Shown: in pieces, positions 58,850-64,000 of the stretch
Position numbering within the stretch: the first letter of the stretch is position 1
How the letters are laid out: every line of letters begins with the position of its first letter
Source: Fuerstiella marisgermanici
GTDB lineage: Bacteria; Planctomycetota; Planctomycetia; Planctomycetales; Planctomycetaceae
Length of the DNA: 64,000 bases
Assembly: GCF_001983935.1 (NCBI RefSeq)
Contig: NZ_CP017641.1
Span: 2,790,001-2,854,000 of the forward strand
Reading direction: 5' to 3'
Position numbers and translations under genes: made by a program
Notes under the pieces: model-generated
The model's input: only the letters and a program-made list of their open reading frames with translations
Databases searched by the model: none
Told to the model about the DNA's origin: nothing

Positions 58850-58915
58850 CGCCGGCGCCTAAGCCATCCACCGTCATCGGCTCCCCATGCCAATCGCCTG
58901 CCGGGGCCTCCCGGC
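58850..58915 (-). repeat. Hairpin repeat (family 1), locus 6
   Basis: On the minus strand the hairpin GCCGGG-AGGC-CCCGGC (58915 to 58900) is followed by the (G/C)GCGATTGGCATGG core and ends in GCGCCGGCG. It lies beyond the terminator of the YTV gene, in that gene's orientation. Confidence 0.83.
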
Positions 58916-58920
58916 GCATA

Positions 58921-58955
58921 AAGAAAGCACTCCGAAGGTTGGACCTTCGGAGTGC
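58921..58955 (-). terminator. Intrinsic terminator of the YTV gene
   Basis: Perfect 13-bp stem GCACTCCGAAGGT / ACCTTCGGAGTGC with loop CCA on the minus strand, followed by TTTCTTT. The plus-strand side has TTGATTCTTTT, so it may also stop holA transcripts. Confidence 0.88.
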
Positions 58956-59021
58956 CTTGATTCTTTTCGCTTAGCGATCGATCGCCGCCCGAACTAAGGG
59001 CGAGATCAGTCGGTCAGAGAA

Positions 59022-60623
59022 CTAGTTGCAGCATGCGTTACAGCCGTTGCTGCCGCATCCGCTGCTGACTGCACCGCCACAAGCTGGTCGCCAGACCTGT
59101 GAAGTCACAGTCTGAGGAACCATCTGCTGAACCTGAACCTGTACTTCACGCTGTTCAGGACGAGTTACACATACGGTGTATGTGTAAGGAACCTGTTCAG
59201 TAACCTGACGTGGAACCTGAACTGTGCGAGTTCGCTGTTCCTGACGAGTCTTCGTGACAGTGTAGGTGTAAGGAACCTGCTCCTGAACCTGACGAGCTAC
59301 ACATACTGTGCGAGTTCGCTGTTCCTGACGAGTCTTGCAAACCGTGTAGGTGTAAGGAACCTGTTCCTGAACCTGACGGCAAACATTGATCGTGCGAGTT
59401 CGCTGTTCCTGACGAGTCTTGCAAACCGTGTAGGTGTAAGGAACCTGTTCCTGAACCTGACGGCAAACGTTGATCGTGCGAGTTCGCTGTTCCTGACGAG
59501 TCTTGCAAACCGTGTAGGTGTAAGGAACCTGTTCCTGAACCTGACGGCAAACGTTGATCGTGCGAGTTCGCTGTTCCTGACGAGTCTTCGTAACCGTGTA
59601 GGTGTAAGGAACCTGTTCCTGAACCTGCTGGTAAGTCGTGTAAGGAACTTCAACCTGAACTGGGTTGGAAACCCAAACGCGACGAGTACCGCAAGAGTTG
59701 CCACAGCTGTTAGCAATAGCACCGCAGCATGCAGCAGCACCGCAGCCACCACAAGCAGAGGCACAGCCACCGCAAGAGTTGCCACAACCACCGCAAGCAC
59801 CAGCGTTACAACCGCCACAAGGCTGTTCTTCCCAGTGACCCTGATCCTGGCAAACTGTGCGAGTCTGCTGAACAGGTACTGAGCGACAAACAGTACGAGT
59901 GCCAGTCATCTGCTCCTGGTAAGGAACACAAACCGTGTAGGTCTGTTCCTGAGGCTCAGATACTGTACGGCAAACAGTACGAGTGCCAGTCATCTGCTCC
60001 TGGTAAGGAACGCAAACCGTGTAGGTCTGTTCCTGAGGCTCAGATACTGTACGGCAAACAGTACGAGTGCCAGTCATCTGCTCCTGGTAAGGAACACAAA
60101 CCGTGTAGGTCTGTTCCTGAGGCTCAGATACTGTACGGCAAACAGTACGAGTGCCAGTCATCTGCTCCTGGTAAGGAACGCAGACAGTGTAAGGCTGCTC
60201 AACCTGCTCCGTAACTGTCTTGCAAACAGTACGAGTGCCAGTCATTTGCTCCTGGTAAGGAACGCAGACGGTGTAAGGAACCTCTTTGGTGTCCATAACT
60301 GTACGGCACACGGTTCGAGTTCCCTGACGCTGTTCCTGAACAGGAACATTAACAGTGATGGTACGGGTTTCCGTAACCATCTGTGGGCACATTACTGTTC
60401 GTTCAACAGTTTCCCACGTTCCACAGCTCCCGCCAACAGCACCGCCACCGGCGACACCGCAAGAACTTCCGCAGCTTGAACCACAGCTTCCAGACCCACA
60501 GGGGCTGCAGCTTGAAGCGCAAGGGGCGGAGCAACAAGAGCTGACATTGCTGCCACAGCAGCTACCAGCTTGAGCAGACGCAGACATTAATGCCGCGGCC
60601 GCGAGTGTCAGAACATATCGCAT
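59022..60623 (-). CDS. Planctomycete YTV-repeat, Cys-rich cell-wall protein
   Basis: A 533-residue secreted protein. A signal peptide (YVLTLAAAALMSASAQAG) is followed by a Cys/Ser/Gly-rich segment (about 20-75). Two arrays of 28-residue repeats follow. One (about 95-250) is based on VCVPYQEQMTGTRTVCRTV, and the other (about 320-500) on YTYTVCKTRQEQRTRTINVCRQVQEQVP. A Cys/Gly-rich spacer (GGCNAGACGGCG-like) lies between them. The YTV repeat is a planctomycete-only domain of proteins found in the insoluble proteinaceous wall of Rhodopirellula baltica, so cross-linking by disulfides is likely. GGAGGAG lies 10 bases upstream of the ATG. A terminator at 58921-58955 ends the gene. Confidence 0.9.
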   Translation of the reverse strand: MRYVLTLAAAALMSASAQAGSCCGSNVSSCCSAPCASSCSPCGSGSCGSSCGSSCGVAGGGAVGGSCGTWETVERTVMCPQMVTETRTITVNVPVQEQRQGTRTVCRTVMDTKEVPYTVCVPYQEQMTGTRTVCKTVTEQVEQPYTVCVPYQEQMTGTRTVCRTVSEPQEQTYTVCVPYQEQMTGTRTVCRTVSEPQEQTYTVCVPYQEQMTGTRTVCRTVSEPQEQTYTVCVPYQEQMTGTRTVCRSVPVQQTRTVCQDQGHWEEQPCGGCNAGACGGCGNSCGGCASACGGCGAAACCGAIANSCGNSCGTRRVWVSNPVQVEVPYTTYQQVQEQVPYTYTVTKTRQEQRTRTINVCRQVQEQVPYTYTVCKTRQEQRTRTINVCRQVQEQVPYTYTVCKTRQEQRTRTINVCRQVQEQVPYTYTVCKTRQEQRTRTVCVARQVQEQVPYTYTVTKTRQEQRTRTVQVPRQVTEQVPYTYTVCVTRPEQREVQVQVQQMVPQTVTSQVWRPACGGAVSSGCGSNGCNACCN

Positions 60624-61264
60624 GTTCGTTCAACTCCTCCATTTTTCGAATCGAAATGATTCAGTAACTTGAAACGTCACGAGGAACGCCCCCCGTGCAC
60701 ACAACAACAGATCCCAACGTGGACAGTTAGGTCAAACGCCTGATTTATCCCCGTTACACCCTCGCCCCAGCCAGAAACGATGGGTAGCGGCGGATGATGG
60801 CCCGACAACGATATTCATCGCGAATATAGCATGGGCAGTTTTGGTTAAACAAGTAATTTAGAAAGTTTGTACCCAAACCAATAAAGATTGCCGGTCTCAC
60901 ACAATCTTTCGATTGCAACACCTTGGTCGAATGAGCGGAAGATGCAAGGCGCTGGATCACGAATCGAACGATTCGAGCGTGAGGAGATAGGGGTTTTACG
61001 GGTTCCGCAATTGACACGAGAAATGAAGCGAAATCCCGCAGGGCAATCTGGAAAAACTTTACAGTGAACCACAAAATTCCGTCACAAATGCCAGTGCGAC
61101 TAAGCGGGCGTCGATTGTGACCTGCAGAATTCTCAGCTATAGTTGCGCCAGCCAGCAATTCTGCCTGTTCAGTCGGTGATTGCGAGTCAACGGCCGTGTT
61201 GCCGATCCTCCAGTGACGACCCCCCGTTCACATCAGTACCGCGTATCTTGAAAATTCAGGCGTT
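60624..61264. other. AT-rich divergent gap, YTV / FabZ-like genes
   Basis: A 641-bp gap, noticeably more AT-rich around 60820-60900. It should hold both promoters. An odd 13-bp palindrome TTTCGAATCGAAA (about 60644-60656) lies just upstream of the YTV ribosome site. No gene was seen here. Confidence 0.45.
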
Positions 61265-61759
61265 ATGAAGTTTTGCCTCGTCGACCGCATCGTTGAATTG
61301 ACCCCCGGTCAGTCGATTTCCACCACCAAAAATGTGAGTCTCGCGGAAGAATACCTGCAGGACCATTTTCCGGGGTTTGCGATCCTGCCCGGAGTGCTCA
61401 TGGTTGAGGCTCTGGTGCAAAGTTGTGCGTGGTTGTCTCGCGTGACCGATGATTTTCAGTTCAGTACCATTCTGCTAAAGCAGGCCAGAGCCGTTAAATT
61501 CAACAATTTTCTGAAGCCGGGACAGACATTGCATGTCACGGCAACGATGAAGAAGAATGAAGACGAAACCGTAAGTTTTCAAGCGGCCGGCACAGTTGAA
61601 GATCTGTCCGCCGTCAGTGCCAAACTCGTTCTTTCCAAGCAAAACCTGCGGACAACTCGCCCCGACATGGCCGATGCAGATCAGCGAGTGACGACTGCGA
61701 TGCAGGAGCTTTACAACCAGATCTGTCACGAATCCGTGATTTCAAAAAGTGCCGGGTAA
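61265..61759 (+). CDS. FabZ-like 3-hydroxyacyl-ACP dehydratase
   Basis: A 164-residue hot-dog protein. It has the FabZ-type hallmark HFPGFAILPGVLMVEALVQ, giving the catalytic His and Glu. N-terminal MKFCLVDRIVELTPG resembles the family's planctomycete version. The C-terminal extension (about 125-164) is longer than in standard FabZ. It would dehydrate a 3-hydroxyacyl-ACP to the trans-2-enoyl form. fabG, a long ACP gene and a second dehydratase-like gene follow in the same direction, so this is a fatty-acid-like cluster. Confidence 0.85.
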   Translation: MKFCLVDRIVELTPGQSISTTKNVSLAEEYLQDHFPGFAILPGVLMVEALVQSCAWLSRVTDDFQFSTILLKQARAVKFNNFLKPGQTLHVTATMKKNEDETVSFQAAGTVEDLSAVSAKLVLSKQNLRTTRPDMADADQRVTTAMQELYNQICHESVISKSAG

Positions 61760-62028
61760 ACGCATTCCAATGGCTGTTTTCCGGTCCGCGGCCCCACTGT
61801 TGCCGCAAGCTGGTAATTTATCTCGCAGCAGCTCATCTGTCCAACGATCACGTACATGTTCTGACAAGGCACCCGGGGCGACCTGCAGCAACCCGTTCTG
61901 GCTGGCTCCCCACAGGCCCCGGTGGCATCAATGCTCGCTGCGGAAGGGCTGGTCACTGAGCTGAATGCGTTCATCGATAATACTTCACTAACCACGAAAT
62001 TTTTGAGTAGCCAGGAAAGTCAGGAAAT

Positions 62029-62784
62029 ATGAGTCTTGAAGGTCGAGTCGCTTTGGTCACCGGTGGAAGCCGGGGAATTGGTCGGGGAATTGTTGAGGCA
62101 CTAGCTGGCGACGGAGCCAAAGTCGCATTCGTTTACAATTCGAACTCCGCTGCAGCAGACGAAGTCGTCGCCAGCATGAAAGAAGCGGGCCACGAAGTCA
62201 TGGCCATTCAGGCGGATGTCCGTTCAAAAGACGCGGCGGACAAAGTCATCGCTGACGTGGTCGAAGCGTGGGGTTCCATCGATATTCTCGTGAATAATGC
62301 GGGCATCATCCGCGACGGGCTTCTGGCGATGATGGATGCCGACCAATGGCAGGACGTTATCGATACGAACCTAACCAGCGTTTTCAACTTCTGCCAGGCA
62401 GCCACTCGACAAATGATGTCTCAGCGTTATGGACGCATCATCAACATGTCCAGCGTGGCAGCCGATGTCTCCAATCCCGGCCAGGCGAATTACGCAGCCA
62501 GTAAAGGGGGCGTTGAAGGCTTCACTCGCTGTATCGCGACCGAATTGGCTCGCCGCGGCATCACGGCCAACGCTGTTGCCCCTGGCTTTATCGAAACTGA
62601 CATGACACAAGCCGTGGTCGAAGCGGCGGGCAAGGAAATTAAGAAGAAAATTCCGTGCCGAAGACTCGGCCTGCCATCGGACATCGCCAATGCAGTTCTG
62701 TTTTTCGCACAGGAATCCTCCTCTTACGTGACCGGACAGATCATGAAAGTCGACGGCGGCCTGACGTTGGGTGGGATTAGCTAG
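62029..62784 (+). CDS. fabG: 3-oxoacyl-ACP reductase
   Basis: A 251-residue FabG. It has TGGSRGIGRGI, NNAGIIRDG, the catalytic Ser of MSSVAAD, the YAASKGG Tyr-Lys pair, and the IETDMTQ and SSSYVTGQIMKVDGG ends. It reduces 3-oxoacyl-ACP with NADPH. It lies 269 bp after the FabZ-like gene, and AGGAAA precedes the ATG. The cluster with an ACP and dehydratases supports a dedicated acyl chain synthesis. Confidence 0.92.
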   Translation: MSLEGRVALVTGGSRGIGRGIVEALAGDGAKVAFVYNSNSAAADEVVASMKEAGHEVMAIQADVRSKDAADKVIADVVEAWGSIDILVNNAGIIRDGLLAMMDADQWQDVIDTNLTSVFNFCQAATRQMMSQRYGRIINMSSVAADVSNPGQANYAASKGGVEGFTRCIATELARRGITANAVAPGFIETDMTQAVVEAAGKEIKKKIPCRRLGLPSDIANAVLFFAQESSSYVTGQIMKVDGGLTLGGIS

Positions 62785-63188
62785 GCGTTGGGAGCAAAAC
62801 AGATGCCTGACGCCGCGATGTTCTCGCTGAAAACGCGAAATTTGCGGTCAGGTTGAGTCTGGATTTCGTCCAGCTTCCCCAAATGTCAGAGCGATATGCA
62901 TCGGTTTGGCACGGTGGATAGCAGGTAAAGGCGGGGATTGTGGCCTTGAGTTTCCTCAGCCGTTCAATCGCCCCTTAAATTCGAGTAATTCGTGGTTTGT
63001 GGAGCTGAAGGTCGATTTTTTTAACCGTCAGCCGTAGACTTCCCGATCGCATGAGTGGCTTTGGGGGCCACGTTGCGTTTTATATAACTATCGAACAAGG
63101 CATCGTCGCCTGCCTGGTTCGATTGGCTGGGTTCGGCGATGATTCCTCGTTTGCACACAAAGTGCGACAAAAAGGAGATGATCTGATA
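62785..63188. other. Gap between fabG and the ACP gene
   Basis: A 404-bp gap. It holds an AAGGAG ribosome site just before the ACP start (63171-63176). No further gene was found. Confidence 0.45.
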
Positions 63189-63575
63189 ATGGCATCTGAT
63201 GAAGAAATTTTCGAGAAGGTTCAGGAGACCCTTGTCGATGCGCTGGGTGTAGATGATGACGAAGTCGAAAGTTCAGCGACGCTGATCGGGGATCTGGGGG
63301 CAGAATCCATTGACTTTCTGGACATCGTTTTCCGCCTGGAAAAGAACTTTGATATCAAGATTCCACGCGGCGAACTCTTTCCGGAAAATCTGGCTTCGGC
63401 CGATTCTGGATTCGTTGCCGATGGAAAAGTGACCGAAGGTGGGATCGCTCAACTGCGTGAAAAGATGCCGCATGCCGATGTCGATTCCTTCGCCGCAGAC
63501 CCTCAGGTCAACAAGATCCCGGATCTGTTTACCGTGGACATGATCTGCAAGTTCGTGAAGTCGCGGTTGAATTAG
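63189..63575 (+). CDS. acpP: Acyl carrier protein, long variant
   Basis: A 128-residue ACP starting at the ATG at 63189, with AAGGAG 12 bases upstream; the frame is open to 63051 but that leader is implausible. The phosphopantetheine Ser is in LGAESIDFLDIVFRLE, and the helix I region (FEKVQETLVDALGV) is normal. A segment of roughly 45 residues (PENLASADSGFVADGK... NKIPDL) is inserted before the last helix, while standard ACPs have about 78 residues. Such long ACPs are typical of this planctomycete cluster. The partner enzymes are unproven. Confidence 0.9.
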   Translation: MASDEEIFEKVQETLVDALGVDDDEVESSATLIGDLGAESIDFLDIVFRLEKNFDIKIPRGELFPENLASADSGFVADGKVTEGGIAQLREKMPHADVDSFAADPQVNKIPDLFTVDMICKFVKSRLN

Positions 63576-63961
63576 CAGCTTAACTGGGAACTCCGGCGAT
63601 CGTGATCAGCATGGTCCTTATGCGTATCACGCCGGAGAGCAGCAGCACGTAGCCTCGGGCGCGAGCCCGAGGTTGGCGATGCACCGATCCAGAAAAGCGG
63701 ATAGAAAGGCCCGTGACAGCAGAAATTCAGATGCTGTCATCGCACCGTAACTTGCGGCCGGCTTTCGATCGATGCCCCGCAGAAATTGAGTCTACTTTTT
63801 AACGGCGAATTGCACAGCGATTGACCGTTAGCTCAGGCTGAGGAATGAGTACTTCAACGGGCGTGCATTGCGGTATTCCAAAGCTCTAAACAGCCCGTCG
63901 TCATCAAATCACGCGCTAAAAATCCGCCAACCTTTTTCTTACTTTCGGACACACGTTTAAC
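63576..63961. other. Gap with two hairpins after the ACP gene
   Basis: A 386-bp gap. A hairpin with arms CTCCGGC...GTGAT / ATCAC-GCCGGAG lies at 63591-63637, and a perfect REP-like hairpin CCTCGGGC-GCGA-GCCCGAGG at 63653-63672 (GNRA loop). The first may terminate the ACP transcript, though no T-run is present. Confidence 0.65.
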
Positions 63962-64000
63962 ATGCGTTGGTATTGGGTCGACAGGTTCATCGAATTCAAT
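63962..64000 (+). CDS. Second FabZ-like dehydratase, first 13 codons only
   Basis: An ATG at 63962 opens MRWYWVDRFIEFN, which matches the N-terminal start of planctomycete 3-hydroxyacyl-ACP dehydratases and resembles the MKFCLVDRIVEL start of the gene at 61265. The window ends here, so the call rests on this short stretch and on the position after the ACP gene. Confidence 0.6.
   Translation, partial: MRWYWVDRFIEFN

Noticed and set aside
59212-60300. Regularly spaced repeats that could look like a CRISPR array
   Set aside because: The period is 84 bp, exactly 28 codons, and the frame stays open with YTV-type protein throughout; no spacer-like unique segments and no cas gene.

Overview
The window is a stretch of bacterial chromosome from a planctomycete, most likely a free-living aquatic Planctomycetales. 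The evidence is the protein families present: a cell-wall type YTV-repeat protein, a DUF1559 prepilin-like protein, a cytochrome/DUF1549/DUF1553 protein translationally coupled to a DUF1501 protein, a sulfatase, an extracellular cyclophilin with an LEPR-type N-terminal motif, a planctomycete ECF-like sigma factor, and many secreted proteins with short gene clusters. No rRNA, tRNA, phage, transposase or CRISPR locus was seen. The assignment rests on recognising families by eye; no database was searched.

Layout. 1-7 kb: C-terminal part of a VKOR-DsbA fusion, an ECF-like sigma factor, a NYN-domain nuclease, leuC-leuD, a short-chain dehydrogenase and a malate/lactate dehydrogenase-like enzyme. 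7-16 kb: an HTH-EIIA (PtsN-like) protein, a 1260-residue membrane TPR protein divergent from an HlyD-type adaptor, and a DUF1559 plus small secreted protein pair. 16-22 kb: a secreted cyclophilin with four repeats, an HtrA protease, an Asn-substituted receiver domain and a nucleoside-type MFS permease. 22-32 kb: a transglutaminase-like secreted protein, a HEAT-repeat protein broken by one in-frame TAG, and the cytochrome/DUF1553-DUF1501 pair. 32-44 kb: an SRPBCC-like protein, GH13-selB, a secreted protein, xylA, a secreted PIG-L deacetylase, a BshC-like protein and a sulfatase. 44-56 kb: a K+-dependent type membrane pyrophosphatase, cardiolipin synthase, DUF488, STAS, NagB-PIG-L fusion, ATP-grasp, enolase-superfamily enzyme, CPXCG protein, XRE regulator and a lone E2 acyltransferase domain. 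56-64 kb: a secreted protein, holA, the YTV protein, and a fatty-acid-type cluster (FabZ-like, FabG, long ACP, and the first 13 codons of a second FabZ-like protein).

Functional themes are leucine biosynthesis, sugar and polysaccharide use (xylA, GH13, sulfatase, NagB, PIG-L), envelope construction (YTV protein, cardiolipin synthase, FabZ/FabG/ACP) and redox folding. The most unusual signal is non-coding: a roughly 66-bp repeat at six intergenic loci. Each locus has a 6-bp, tetraloop hairpin whose stem changes by compensatory substitutions, followed by a conserved GGCG(A/G)TTGGCGTGG-like core. At five of the six loci the element sits downstream of a gene in the same orientation, in one case with the stop codon inside the hairpin loop. 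A second repeat family, REP-like GNRA hairpins and several clear intrinsic terminators also occur.
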